Shown: positions 54,448-63,321, counted from the first letter of the stretch. The stretch is DNA of 64,000 nt from Crassaminicella profunda (GCF_019884785.1 NZ_CP082326.1:861355-925354), one strand, 5' to 3'. The notes: generated by a model not told the origin, from the sequence alone. Translations and numbers: made by a program.

Positions 54448-54900
54448 ATGAAAAACTATGAAAGAATAATTAAATCATATTTTAGATCAGTAAGGGAATT
54501 TAATGAATTTGAAAGTGTTCCAAGGGATTTTGGAACAGGCGATTTACTTTATAGTTCTGAAATACACACGCTTCAAGTTATAGGAAATAATGCTAATATT
54601 AATCTTACTGAACTAGCAGCGAAATTAGATATTTCAAAAAGTGGTGCTTCAAAATTTACAAAAAAGCTCATTGAAAAGAATTTAATAACAAAAAGTAAAC
54701 ATTTGAGCAATAAGAAGGAAGTAGTTTTCAATTTGACAGAAAAGGGATTAATAGCATATTTAGGACATGAAAAGTTTGACAAAGAAGTATTTGCTTCAAT
54801 ATATAAAATTCTATCTAGGTTTGATGAGAAAGAAAAAGAGTTTTTAGAATCATTTTTAGATGAATTGGTTTTAGAGGTCAAAAAATTAAATAGAAAGTAA
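54448..54900 (+). CDS. MarR family transcriptional regulator
   Basis: 150 residues with a winged helix: LYSSEIHTLQVIGNN, then NLTELAAKLDISKSGASKFT, KKLIEKNLITKSKHLSNKKE and VVFNLTEKGLIAYLGHEKF. The C-terminal helices would form the dimer interface. The ATG follows TTGGTGATAAA. Its own promoter contains an 11-mer repeated in front of the following ATC-hydrolase-like gene, so autoregulation plus control of that gene is the likely arrangement. Confidence 0.9.
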   Translation: MKNYERIIKSYFRSVREFNEFESVPRDFGTGDLLYSSEIHTLQVIGNNANINLTELAAKLDISKSGASKFTKKLIEKNLITKSKHLSNKKEVVFNLTEKGLIAYLGHEKFDKEVFASIYKILSRFDEKEKEFLESFLDELVLEVKKLNRK

Positions 54901-54917
54901 GGATTTGATACGATATT

Positions 54918-54955
54918 AAATATTAAACAGCATTAAAGAGGCTGTTTAATATTTA
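54918..54955 (+). terminator. Perfect 14-bp stem-loop after the MarR gene
   Basis: AAATATTAAACAGC pairs perfectly with GCTGTTTAATATTT. The trailing T-run is part of the stem and the following tail is not T-rich, so termination may be partial. Confidence 0.65.
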
Positions 54956-54962
54956 GTAAATA

Positions 54963-54973
54963 GTTAACTAGGT
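54963..54973. promoter_or_regulatory. Second copy of the putative MarR operator
   Basis: GTTAACTAGGT, identical to the 11-mer inside the MarR promoter, about 90 bp before the ATC-hydrolase-like gene and extended by TTAA to AGTTAACTAGGTTAA. Confidence 0.55.
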
Positions 54974-55053
54974 TAATAAAAATAGAACTGTATATATTTA
55001 AGAAGGAGGATTTTAGGAGAAAAAAATAAATAATTAAAGAGAGGATAATGATT

Positions 55054-55671
55054 ATGTTAAAAACTAATATTGACAACATTGCAAAGCCTTCAAATGCTAT
55101 GATTATAATAGGTGTATTAAAAGGATATATTCATCATCCAATATTGTTTTTTCTAAAAGCAATACTAACTTTTAGAAATTTCAAAAAAACTATTAAAATA
55201 GATTTACCAACAGAATTTATTAATTCAAGTGGACTGATTGCATGGTTATATATTAGGCTAAAGAAAGAAATCGGAAAAGAAAAGGCCTATGAAATAATTA
55301 GAGCGACAATTTTGTGTTCAGGATTGGCAATTCAACAAGCTAATTTCAGAAATGTAGAGGTAGAAAGAACTTTTGAAAATTTGGTAAAATATCAGAAACG
55401 TGTTAAAAACGAAGGGACAACAAAACTTAATAAGATGGAAATTATTGAGCAAACCAGTAATAGATATGTGTATAAAGTTACCAAATGTATGTTTTATGAA
55501 CTTTTTAAATATTTAGAGGTGCCTGAATTAACAAGAATAATGTGTAGCATTGATAATGCAATATTTAATTCGTATTTGCCAGAAAAAATTATTTTTCACC
55601 GCAATGGAATTAATAATAGGATGGTAGATGGAGCTTCTGAATGTATGTTTATAATGGAAAAACATGAATAG
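55054..55671 (+). CDS. L-2-amino-thiazoline-4-carboxylate (ATC) hydrolase-like protein
   Basis: About 205 residues. The C-terminal half matches the ATC_hydrolase family pattern: YKVTKCMFYELFKYLEVPEL, CSIDNAIFNSYLPEKIIFHR and GASECMFIME. The family is named for an enzyme that opens a thiazoline ring on the way to L-cysteine, but most members are uncharacterised. The ATG has GAGAGG at a better distance than the ATG six bases earlier. It is preceded by the MarR gene and a shared operator. The cysteine-desulfurase-like gene downstream may be a thematic link to sulfur metabolism. Confidence 0.78.
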   Translation: MLKTNIDNIAKPSNAMIIIGVLKGYIHHPILFFLKAILTFRNFKKTIKIDLPTEFINSSGLIAWLYIRLKKEIGKEKAYEIIRATILCSGLAIQQANFRNVEVERTFENLVKYQKRVKNEGTTKLNKMEIIEQTSNRYVYKVTKCMFYELFKYLEVPELTRIMCSIDNAIFNSYLPEKIIFHRNGINNRMVDGASECMFIMEKHE

Positions 55672-55718
55672 GATAAAGACACTTTTTTTAATAATAAGGA
55701 ATGTTTTTGCACAAGATC

Positions 55719-55821
55719 TAAAGTATTGAAAATATTATAATAGAAAAGTATTTACTATCAAAATGTAATGAAACGAAGAAGAAGGGAACTGCTTATATAA
55801 AGTGGTTCTCTTTTTCTTTAA
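55719..55821 (+). repeat. Intergenic repeat element, copy B, ending in a terminator hairpin
   Basis: Diverged second copy of the element at 47992-48092, starting TAAAGTATTGAAAAT and ending AGTGGTTCTCTTTTTCTTTA. The hairpin between GAAGAAGAAGGGAACT and its complement (about 55775-55820) can terminate the preceding transcript. The remaining 220 bp to the next gene show nothing else. Confidence 0.65.
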
Positions 55822-56041
55822 TAATGGTTGTGAAATATGGATAAAAACAACCTAAAGGATAAGAAACAATCATATCTAAAGAAAAGTGGAAAGTTATATA
55901 ATCTTGCTAAGATGAATATATTGATGTAGATGAAAGATGAAGATTATGTTTTGAAGCTTGAATAAAGAAGCTAGGAGGGGTGAAAAGGTATGTTTTTATA
56001 AGCACATTGATTCTGAATTATAACTTATAGGGAGGAATTAA

Positions 56042-57403
56042 ATGTATAATCAAATTATGAATAATCCATTTAGAAAATTAGTAGTTGGAGTAGATATGCA
56101 AGTTCCACTATCAAATGGTGCTTATACAACAGCTATAAACCTTGATAATGCTGCCACTACACCACCATTTTTGTCAGTTATGGGAGAAATAAATAAATTT
56201 GCACCATGGTATTCTTCTATCCATAGAGGAAAAGGATATAAGTCTATGTTGTCAACGGATATATATGAAAATGGAAGAGATATTATAAAGAAATTTGTAA
56301 AGGCAGACAAAGAAAAAGATATAGTCATTTATACGAAAAACACAACAGATTCCATAAATATACTCTCATATGTTTTGAGTCAGAAAAAAGAGGATAAGAA
56401 TGTGGTTCTTTCTTCATGGATGGAGCATGCAGCAAATGACCTTCCCTGGAGGAATAAATTTATTGTAGATTATATAGATATTGATCAGTCCGGTAGGCTA
56501 TTACTTGATGATCTAGAAACAAAACTTCGTAAGTATAAAGGAAAAGTAAAACTTGTTACAGTGACAGCAGCGGCTAATGTTACAGGGTATATAAACCCTA
56601 TACATGAGATAGCAAAACTTGCTCATAAATACAAAACAAAGGTACTTATTGATGCAGCACAGTTAGTACCACATGATCGTATAGATATGAAACCTTTTGG
56701 TTCAGATGAACATATTGATTATTTAGTATTTTCTGCTCATAAAATGTATGCGCCATTTGGTTCAGGGGTACTAATTGGGGCGAAGGATGATTTTGAATAT
56801 GGACTTCCATATGCTCAAGGGGGGAGTGCTATAAGACTGGTTACACATGCAAAAGTAGCTTGGGATGAGCCTCCAGCAAAAGACGAAGCGGGTACTCCTA
56901 ATCTAATGGGGATTGTTGCTTTAATAGAGGCAATAAAAACCTTTAATTTTCTTGGATTCCGTAATATAGATGAGTACGAAAAACTATTACATCAATATGC
57001 TTACGCTAAGATAAAGTGTATTCCAGGAATCAAAATATACAATGATTTTCGAAAAGATGATACGATCAGTATTATACCTTTTAATATTGAAGGGATGCAT
57101 CATCAAATTATATCTAAAATTCTTTCTTTTGAGTTTGGTATAGCTGTTCGAAATGGTTTCTTTTGTGCTCATCCATATTGTGAAAGATTGTTAGGATATA
57201 GTGAAAAAGATATGGCGTATTATTTTGACAATCCAAAAGCTTTACTACCAGGAATGGTGAGGGTAAGTATAGGGATGTATAATACTTTTGAAGAGATGGA
57301 TCGATTTGTTTACAGTTTGAATACAATAGCTATGAACAAAAATTATTATATAAAGAAATATGAAAGTAATAGAGATTACTATAAAATTAAAAACCAAGTT
57401 TAG
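56042..57403 (+). CDS. Class V aminotransferase, cysteine desulfurase-like
   Basis: 453 residues. INLDNAATTPP at 32-42 is the family start. HxxxND-type block WMEHAANDLPW lies near 126-136, DAAQ (Asp204) holds the PLP nitrogen, and FSAHKMYAPFG gives the Schiff-base Lys234. Cys375 in VRNGFFCAHPYC corresponds to the persulfide Cys of SufS/CsdA enzymes. GGGAGGAATTAA precedes the ATG. It is not beside sufU, sufBCD or iscU genes, so it is likely a specialised or stand-alone enzyme. Selenocysteine lyase-like or cysteine lyase activity are alternatives. Confidence 0.85.
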   Translation: MYNQIMNNPFRKLVVGVDMQVPLSNGAYTTAINLDNAATTPPFLSVMGEINKFAPWYSSIHRGKGYKSMLSTDIYENGRDIIKKFVKADKEKDIVIYTKNTTDSINILSYVLSQKKEDKNVVLSSWMEHAANDLPWRNKFIVDYIDIDQSGRLLLDDLETKLRKYKGKVKLVTVTAAANVTGYINPIHEIAKLAHKYKTKVLIDAAQLVPHDRIDMKPFGSDEHIDYLVFSAHKMYAPFGSGVLIGAKDDFEYGLPYAQGGSAIRLVTHAKVAWDEPPAKDEAGTPNLMGIVALIEAIKTFNFLGFRNIDEYEKLLHQYAYAKIKCIPGIKIYNDFRKDDTISIIPFNIEGMHHQIISKILSFEFGIAVRNGFFCAHPYCERLLGYSEKDMAYYFDNPKALLPGMVRVSIGMYNTFEEMDRFVYSLNTIAMNKNYYIKKYESNRDYYKIKNQV

Positions 57404-57407
57404 TATA

Positions 57408-57443
57408 TAAAGAGCATCTATTGTATAGATAGATGCTCTTTAT
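57408..57443 (+). terminator. Terminator after the desulfurase-like gene
   Basis: AAAGAGCATCTA pairs with TAGATGCTCTTT, a 12-bp stem with a T-containing tail. Confidence 0.8.
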
Positions 57444-57583
57444 AATGTCTAAATAAATGGTTTTCAAATAAAGATTGTCATCAAAATTATAGGGCGAAAA
57501 AGAGGACATTGGCGATTGTTGTAGAAATAAAAGAAAAAGTGATTTTGAATGATATAGTATACAGAGTAGAGAAAGGAATTTAT

Positions 57584-59074
57584 ATGATGAAATTATTAAG
57601 AAAGTATAATTATTTGATAATTATTATTGTTTTTACTGTAATACTTTGTATGTCTTATAATAGTTACAAAAGAACAAAAGAGATTATTAAGTGTAAATAT
57701 AAAGCCCAAAGTCATTTAGTAGAAAACAGTGTGACTCATGCTTTAGAGAGTGCTAATGGAGCGTATAGTATATCTGAGAATATACTAAATGAGGAAATGG
57801 AAAAATATTCAAAAATTCTATTGAAGGAATATAAAAGTAATCCTCAAATCGAAACTTGGAATGTAGATGAAATTAAAAAGCAAATGGATAATTATGATAT
57901 TTATATAATAGATAGGAATTTAAAAGTAATCAAGACGACTTTTGAGAAGGACCTAGGTATGGATTTTTCTAAATATCCATCATTTTCAAAATTATTAAAA
58001 AGTCGGTTGGAGGCTAATTGCTTTACTGCTGATAAAATGGACATTTCCAGTAATACGGGTGAAATAAAAAAATATAGTTACATGCCTACATCTGATCAAA
58101 AATACCTAATAGAATTAAGTATTAATATACTTGATAGATATCCTGTGCTAAAAGAACTAAATGCATTTTCATTGGCTAGAAATTTAGTAGACAAATATCC
58201 CTATGTAGAGGATATTTCTTTTTACAAATTTAATAAACAAGCAAATAATGTGGGAATGATAAAAGATAAAAAGAATCCTATAGATATCAACATTCCTAAA
58301 AACGATAAAGCATTAGTGAAAGAGGCAGTTTTATGGAATACCATTCAATCTAGAGTTGTTAAGCATTCAAACTTCACTACAACTATCAAATACATTCCAA
58401 TTTTAACAAAAAATCAAGAGGGTGAAAATGATTGGTGGAATTCTTTTGCTATTGGGATTGCTTATAGCAATAAAGAAATGTTAAGGGAAATAAATAAAGA
58501 GACAAATATGTTTTTCATTCATATTTTTACGATTGCTACAGTTTTTATAATATTCATAACCTCAATCATATATCTTTTGAAGAAAACAGAATATATGGCT
58601 TACCATGATCATTTGACAGGGTTAGCAAATCGTAAAGCTTTTGAAGAATATTTTAATGAAATAATAAATAAAAGAAAGAGTAAAAGCAAAGTTGCAATAT
58701 TGTATCTAGATTTGGATGATTTTAAATATATAAATGATCATTATGGACATGAAATGGGAGATAAGTTATTGATAGAAGTTGCAATGAGGCTGAAAAATAT
58801 AGTAAGAGATCAGGATAAAGTATCACGAGTGGGTGGAGATGAATTCATCATTTTGCTAACAGACATTCAATCAGAAAATCATGTTTCTCGAGTGAGAGAA
58901 AAGTTAGAAAATAGCATTAAAAGACCTTTTTATTTAGATGGGAGAAGGATTATGATTCATTGCAGTATTGGTTTAAGTATTTCTTCTGATAAAGATTTTT
59001 CCCTTGAAGGTCTTATCAATAAAGCAGATGTCTCAATGTATAGTGTAAAGAATGAAAAAGGTACCCCTAGTTGA
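57584..59074 (+). CDS. Membrane-bound diguanylate cyclase (GGDEF)
   Basis: About 496 residues from the ATG behind AAAGGAA; an upstream TTG frame has no membrane-protein start and a weaker site. First helix (about 8-24), a large extracytoplasmic sensor (about 40-315, Cache-like but diverged), second helix (about 320-345) and a GGDEF domain starting at DHLTGLANRKAFEEYF with an intact SRVGGDEFIILL site and ALYLDLDDFKYIND-type core. It should make c-di-GMP. It complements the EAL protein near 22 kb. Single gene, followed by a terminator. Confidence 0.9.
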   Translation: MMKLLRKYNYLIIIIVFTVILCMSYNSYKRTKEIIKCKYKAQSHLVENSVTHALESANGAYSISENILNEEMEKYSKILLKEYKSNPQIETWNVDEIKKQMDNYDIYIIDRNLKVIKTTFEKDLGMDFSKYPSFSKLLKSRLEANCFTADKMDISSNTGEIKKYSYMPTSDQKYLIELSINILDRYPVLKELNAFSLARNLVDKYPYVEDISFYKFNKQANNVGMIKDKKNPIDINIPKNDKALVKEAVLWNTIQSRVVKHSNFTTTIKYIPILTKNQEGENDWWNSFAIGIAYSNKEMLREINKETNMFFIHIFTIATVFIIFITSIIYLLKKTEYMAYHDHLTGLANRKAFEEYFNEIINKRKSKSKVAILYLDLDDFKYINDHYGHEMGDKLLIEVAMRLKNIVRDQDKVSRVGGDEFIILLTDIQSENHVSRVREKLENSIKRPFYLDGRRIMIHCSIGLSISSDKDFSLEGLINKADVSMYSVKNEKGTPS

Positions 59075-59099
59075 TTGTACGGGAGTTAAATTATACAAT

Positions 59100-59142
59100 T
59101 TATAAAAAAATCCCCAATTATTTATATGGGATCTTTTTATAA
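59100..59142. terminator. Terminator after the GGDEF gene
   Basis: TTTATAAAAA...TCCC pairs with GGGATCTTTTTATAAA around a 13-base loop, with T-runs that can serve both strands. Confidence 0.7.
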
Positions 59143-59212
59143 ATTGATTATAGGAGATATTTTTAACAATTAAGTTATTAAGCTTGGTGTTTTTATGATA
59201 CTTAGCATATAA

Positions 59213-59968
59213 TTATAGGTCTGTGATTGTAAATTTATATGTATCAGGATTATAAACATATGCTTTTTTTTCTGTTTTTTCAGATGAACCAGTTGTGATA
59301 ACTTCATGTACAAAGCTACTATAGTCACCCTCTACATCAAATAGGGTATTACTTGTTGTTTCTGTCATATAACCATCAGGGTAGTTTGAAGTAGGCGGTT
59401 GAGCTTCATATCCTTCTAGTATGAACTCAGCTCCTGTATTCATTATTGTATCACCATTATAAGCATATAGTCTTTTTAATGTGACGCTAATGCCTGTACC
59501 CCCACCTGTAATTGTATAATGAATAAACTTTCCATCAAATGCAATATTATGTGTATATATAGTTTCTTTGTCTATTTCACTAGGAATAAGAGAGAGCTCT
59601 CCATGATCTACTGTTATAAAAGCAACTTCATAAAAACTATTTCGATTTGGTGAATAACAAGCTACATCATCATTTCCATCACCATTAAAATCTCCGTATA
59701 CGGTCTGTATATCATCAATCAGCATAGATTTATCCATTCCTATATGGAAATTTTCACATAGAAAATCAAGTAGCAAATTTTTATCTTTGAGATCTATAGA
59801 TATTTTTTCAACCTCGGTAGCATTTTTTTCTTTTTCGGCCTCAGCTTCTAGTTCTGCTCTAATTTCTGCTTTTAACTCTTCCTCTGTTTTAGTGGTTTCT
59901 TTTGCTCCACAACCAACAAAGCTTAATACAATTAATACTACTATTGTAAAACTTATTATTTTTTTCAT
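59213..59968 (-). CDS. Lipoprotein with FG-GAP-like calcium loop
   Basis: 251 residues, not recognised as a whole. A lipoprotein signal ends in LSFVGC, with Cys20 as the lipidated residue. A short Glu/Ala/Lys helix follows (about 28-55). After that comes a beta-rich domain containing DFNGDGNDDVA near residue 95, a Ca2+-binding loop of FG-GAP/integrin or EF-hand type. GGAGGATAAAC precedes the ATG. It is anchored outside the cytoplasmic membrane. Single gene; function unknown. Confidence 0.82.
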   Translation of the reverse strand: MKKIISFTIVVLIVLSFVGCGAKETTKTEEELKAEIRAELEAEAEKEKNATEVEKISIDLKDKNLLLDFLCENFHIGMDKSMLIDDIQTVYGDFNGDGNDDVACYSPNRNSFYEVAFITVDHGELSLIPSEIDKETIYTHNIAFDGKFIHYTITGGGTGISVTLKRLYAYNGDTIMNTGAEFILEGYEAQPPTSNYPDGYMTETTSNTLFDVEGDYSSFVHEVITTGSSEKTEKKAYVYNPDTYKFTITDL

Positions 59969-60137
59969 GTTTATCCTCCTAAAATAAGTAATAGAATTTT
60001 TTATATTTTAACATATGACCTAAAATATAGCAAAATTCTTTAATTTTATATAAACCATTATAGTATCATAGTAAATTTATTTTTCACTTTCTACATATAT
60101 GCATGTAGTTGATTTATTTTAAAATAATATTTTAGGA

Positions 60138-60329
60138 TTGTGTATAATTCCAGCGGCTATTATAAATTTGCGCCCATGCGGAGGGGTACATAAAAAAGCC
60201 GTTATTGATGTGACAGTTTGGGAAGGTAACCAGTTAGAGAACAAGTTAAATGAAGTTTTAAATCTTTATATTAAAAGAGAGCAATCCCATATTACAAAAA
60301 AGGAGTTGCCCTTAAATATTTTAATTTAA
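60138..60329 (+). pseudogene. Possible gene remnant of unknown origin
   Basis: A 63-codon frame opened only by TTG, with no ribosome site. Its first part includes INLRPCGGVHKKAV, coded by bases noticeably richer in G and C than the surroundings. The second half is helical (ENKLNEVLNLYIKREQ). It ends where the convergent cyclase gene ends. It may be the tail of a decayed or transferred gene, or not coding at all. I cannot assign a family. Confidence 0.25.
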
Positions 60330-60941
60330 TTAAAATTCAACTAATATTCTAGCAGGAAATGCGTCTAGACCTTCTATTTTCATAGGTAAACAATATACTC
60401 TGAAATTTTTTTTGGGTATTTTATCAAGATTAGTTAAGTTTTCAATTGCATAGATACCACTTTTTCCAAGGAAAACATCTATAAGTCCATGATTTTTACT
60501 ATGACCAAGTCCTAAAGTATCTATTCCAATCATATTAACCTTCTTATTTACTAAATACTTGATAACATCCATAGAAATTTCAGGATGCATATTATACTTT
60601 TCTTCATCATCTAAGTATTTATCCCAATTTGTTTGAAAAAATATAAAATGCCCTTCTTTAATCTGTGAAACATCTAAATCATCCAGTTCAACGGGTCTAT
60701 CAGTTATATGAGAAACATCAAATTTTATCCCTAGTGATATTAATCTTTCATTTTCCAATACTACATCTGCACTCATAACATCTATGTGAGTTCCCATATT
60801 ATGAACGGCACAAGAGAACAAGGTCGTAGTATATTCCTTTTTAGTTCCTTCAAAACACTTTATTTTTTTTACTTTTAAAGAGGGTGAACCTGGTCTATAA
60901 ATTCTATCTAATTTAGTAACTTGTGTAATATCAATTATCAT
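60330..60941 (-). CDS. Cyclase family protein (kynurenine formamidase-like fold), diverged metal site
   Basis: 203 residues of the metal-dependent cyclase/kynurenine formamidase-like family. MIIDITQVTKLDRIYRPG at the start and HNMGTHIDVMSAD (His47, His52, Asp54) match the family signature HxGTHxDxPxH, but the final Pro and His are replaced. Later GIDTLGLGH is also family-like. AGGTGTTTTC precedes the ATG. It may still bind metal with an altered ligand set or may have lost activity. No kynurenine or similar pathway gene is adjacent. Confidence 0.75.
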   Translation of the reverse strand: MIIDITQVTKLDRIYRPGSPSLKVKKIKCFEGTKKEYTTTLFSCAVHNMGTHIDVMSADVVLENERLISLGIKFDVSHITDRPVELDDLDVSQIKEGHFIFFQTNWDKYLDDEEKYNMHPEISMDVIKYLVNKKVNMIGIDTLGLGHSKNHGLIDVFLGKSGIYAIENLTNLDKIPKKNFRVYCLPMKIEGLDAFPARILVEF

Positions 60942-61075
60942 GAAAACACCTCCAATTATATATGTTGTATTATACAGAAACCTACTTGTACAATCAACTA
61001 ATTATATAATAAGAAAATAACAAATTTAATGTTTAAATTTATATTAACTGTATTTTTGAAATAAATGTATTATAC

Positions 61076-61104
61076 TTGTTTTAATAAGAACTATGTGGTA
61101 CAAT
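61076..61104 (+). promoter_or_regulatory. Probable PadR operon promoter
   Basis: TTGTTT and TACAAT with 17-base spacing, 36 bp upstream of the PadR start. Two GTGGTAC copies flank the -10 (about 61095 and 61109) and could be PadR half-sites. Confidence 0.5.
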
Positions 61105-61139
61105 GTAGTGGTACTAGGCAGAACAAAGTAGGTGAAGAA

Positions 61140-61469
61140 ATGTATGATAAATCTCAATTGAGGCGAGGAACTTTGGAAGGATGCATTTTGAAAATTATTA
61201 AATTAGAGGAAACATACGGTTATGAAATAATGAATAAACTATCCTCTTATGGATTCGAGGAACTTAGTGAAGGTACCATTTATCCATTATTAATTAGGCT
61301 AGAAAAAAAGAAACTGATATGTTCAAACTATAAAGCATCTCCATTAGGTCCTAGAAGGAAATATTTTTCAATAACGGAGCTTGGTATTAATATGCTAAAT
61401 TCATTTGAAGAACATTGGGACAGTATTTCTACAACTGTAAACAAAATTTTGTCTTTGGGGGAAAAGTAA
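61140..61469 (+). CDS. PadR family transcriptional regulator
   Basis: 109 residues with the PadR winged helix: SQLRRGTLEGCILKIIKLEE, TYGYEIMNKLSSYGFEELSE, GTIYPLLIRLEKKKLICSNY and GPRRKYFSITELG. The ATG is 4-5 bases after TAGGTGA. An upstream in-frame start would add 25 residues unlike the family. It is followed after a single base by a membrane protein of DUF1048 type, the usual partner of this short PadR subgroup. It probably represses its own two-gene operon. Confidence 0.93.
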   Translation: MYDKSQLRRGTLEGCILKIIKLEETYGYEIMNKLSSYGFEELSEGTIYPLLIRLEKKKLICSNYKASPLGPRRKYFSITELGINMLNSFEEHWDSISTTVNKILSLGEK

Positions 61470-61470
61470 T

Positions 61471-62124
61471 ATGAAAGATTTGAAATTAATAAGAAAGGAT
61501 AATTGTGAACAAGAAAAATCATTGTTTATAGATAACTTAACTATTATAACAGATATGGTTGTATATTTACAGTCATCGGATTTATGTGAATATGATATTG
61601 AAATCATGCGAAAAGATTTAATTGGTATGGCGTTAGAAGCACAGCTTAGAGGCGAAAAACTTAGTAATGTAATTGGAGAAGACTATAAAAGCTTTTGTAA
61701 TGAATTAATATTAAGTGGTGATATAAAGTCCACTAAGAAAAAAATATTGAACTGTTTATTTGGTGTTACTGTAGTTATAGGTTTTATGTTTATTTTAGAA
61801 ATTTTTATGTATTCATGTACATCTCCAAAAGATACATTGAAATTTCATATGCCTATAACATGGGGATTTATTTTATCTACTCTGTTAATAATAGTAGCAG
61901 GGTATGGAATATTAAAATTTATAGCAAAGAATTCTTTTAAGCTTTCAGATAAGTATTCTACAAGAGCCATTAATTTATTTGGGATATCATTCATTATGAC
62001 GTTTTGTATAATAGGCCTTGTAAAGTATTTTTTAAGGAACTCTGTTATTGGGACCATCAATTATTTGTATGCTTTAATTATATTATTAGTTACTCTTGCT
62101 GTTATAAAATGGGTTAATAAATAA
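61471..62124 (+). CDS. DUF1048-like membrane protein, PadR partner
   Basis: 217 residues. A soluble N-terminal part (about 1-85) with DIEIMRKDLIGMALEAQLRG followed by EKLSNVIGEDYKSFCNEL resembles the DUF1048/HAAS helical domains encoded next to PadR regulators. Four hydrophobic helices follow (about 92-112, 128-150, 165-185, 192-212). The ATG lies one base after the PadR stop. It is probably a membrane sensor or transporter-like protein under PadR control; its activity is unknown. Confidence 0.75.
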   Translation: MKDLKLIRKDNCEQEKSLFIDNLTIITDMVVYLQSSDLCEYDIEIMRKDLIGMALEAQLRGEKLSNVIGEDYKSFCNELILSGDIKSTKKKILNCLFGVTVVIGFMFILEIFMYSCTSPKDTLKFHMPITWGFILSTLLIIVAGYGILKFIAKNSFKLSDKYSTRAINLFGISFIMTFCIIGLVKYFLRNSVIGTINYLYALIILLVTLAVIKWVNK

Positions 62125-62219
62125 TAAATAGATTCATTTAGTACTAGATAATTTAGTTTAGATAAAACAATATTTAAAAGATAATAAACTTAAAAAAGTT
62201 AACTAAGGAGGAGTAAAAT

Positions 62220-62624
62220 ATGGAAATATTTGATGTAATAGGTGCGTTTTTAAATAACCCTAAAGAGATAGAGGCTGGGTTTAAGGAAGTTTTCGGTCTT
62301 AATAATAAATATCTGTTAGTAAAAGACAAAGAAGACAATTTGATATGTGTATCATATGAAGGGGATTATTGTAGAGCATTAGCGGAAGAATATTTAAAAC
62401 GCCAAGGTTTAGATAAAACTTTAGTGAAATTTGAGACTAAATCAATTAAAAATAAGGATGAACAACTGAAAGAAATCATTAAATATAAAATAGTTGCATT
62501 AGATAAAGAACTTGTACTATACAAAGATGTTGAGAAAAAAGCTGAAGAATATGTTATTAAGGGTTATACTGGCAAGTTTCCTAAATATGGGACTAATGAC
62601 TACACAACTGTTTCAAAAAAGTAA
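62220..62624 (+). CDS. Hypothetical soluble protein
   Basis: 134 residues, not recognised. A charged, mixed alpha/beta sequence: NPKEIEAGFKEVFGL near the start, LICVSYEGDYCRALAEEYLK near residue 41 and a Lys/Glu-rich helix around 88-110, without signal peptide, membrane helix or visible catalytic motif. AAGGAGGAG precedes the ATG at good spacing, which supports translation. It lies about 95 bp after the DUF1048-like gene and is followed by its own terminator. Confidence 0.7.
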   Translation: MEIFDVIGAFLNNPKEIEAGFKEVFGLNNKYLLVKDKEDNLICVSYEGDYCRALAEEYLKRQGLDKTLVKFETKSIKNKDEQLKEIIKYKIVALDKELVLYKDVEKKAEEYVIKGYTGKFPKYGTNDYTTVSKK

Positions 62625-62653
62625 GTAGATATAAAAAGAATAATTTTATAATA

Positions 62654-62684
62654 AAAGCACTAGGAACAATTCCTAGTGTTTTTG
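62654..62684 (+). terminator. Terminator after the hypothetical gene
   Basis: A 10-bp stem, GCACTAGGAA with TTCCTAGTGT (one G-U pair), followed by five T. Confidence 0.85.
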
Positions 62685-62753
62685 CATTTAAGTGAATAGT
62701 AAGGGTTCCCTAGTGGCAAACTATACAAAAACAATAATAAGGAAGTTGATAAT

Positions 62754-63321
62754 ATGCCAGTGATTATGCAAAGAAAACCAAATAGGTTGGCAAATGAAAA
62801 GTCACCGTATCTTCTGCAGCATAAGATAAACCCGATAGATTGGTTTCCGTGGTGTGAGGAGGCTTTTTCTAAATCTAAAAGGGAGCATAAACCTATATTT
62901 CTAAGTATTGGTTATAGTTGTTGCCATTGATGTCATGTAATGGAAAGAGAAAGTTTTGAAGAGCAACAGCTTAGTGACATTCTTAATAAATACTTTGTTT
63001 CAATAAAAGTAGACCGAGAAGAAATACCTGATATTGATTCTATATACATGTCATTTTGTTAGGCTTTGATAGGAAGTGGAGGATGGCCTCTTACGATTAT
63101 TATGATACCAGATAAAAAGCCATCCTATGGAGGCACCTATTTTCCTAAAACTAGTAAAACATATTTAGAAGTATATCAATTAACAAAAAAACCTACGATA
63201 TAGAGAAATTGTAGATAAAATATTTACTTATGTTCTTCGAGATATGACTTCAAATATAGAAGGATCTTATTCTACTGAGGATGCAGATTCAGAAGGGATA
63301 GAAGGAAAATTTCGCTTGTAA
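62754..63321 (+). pseudogene. Decayed thioredoxin-domain/YyaL (DUF255) gene
   Basis: The frame starts [32 protein letters not shown] and GYSCCH, clearly the YyaL/spermatogenesis-associated protein 20 family. A TGA at 62928 replaces the Trp codon of the conserved CHWCHVM motif. A TAG at 63060 replaces Gln before [11 protein letters not shown]. After [12 protein letters not shown] the frame collapses, and only a far-downstream block, YVLRDMTS...YSTEDADSEGIEGKF, remains before the TAA. Most of the usual protein of over 600 residues is missing. The gene is dead by at least two stops and a large internal deletion. Confidence 0.9.

Noticed and set aside
62928-62930. TGA read as tryptophan (alternative code) because of the CH-stop-CH motif
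   Set aside because: Other genes in the window, such as the DUF58 and FeoC-like genes, end at TGA, and the same frame carries a TAG and a large deletion, so gene decay explains it.
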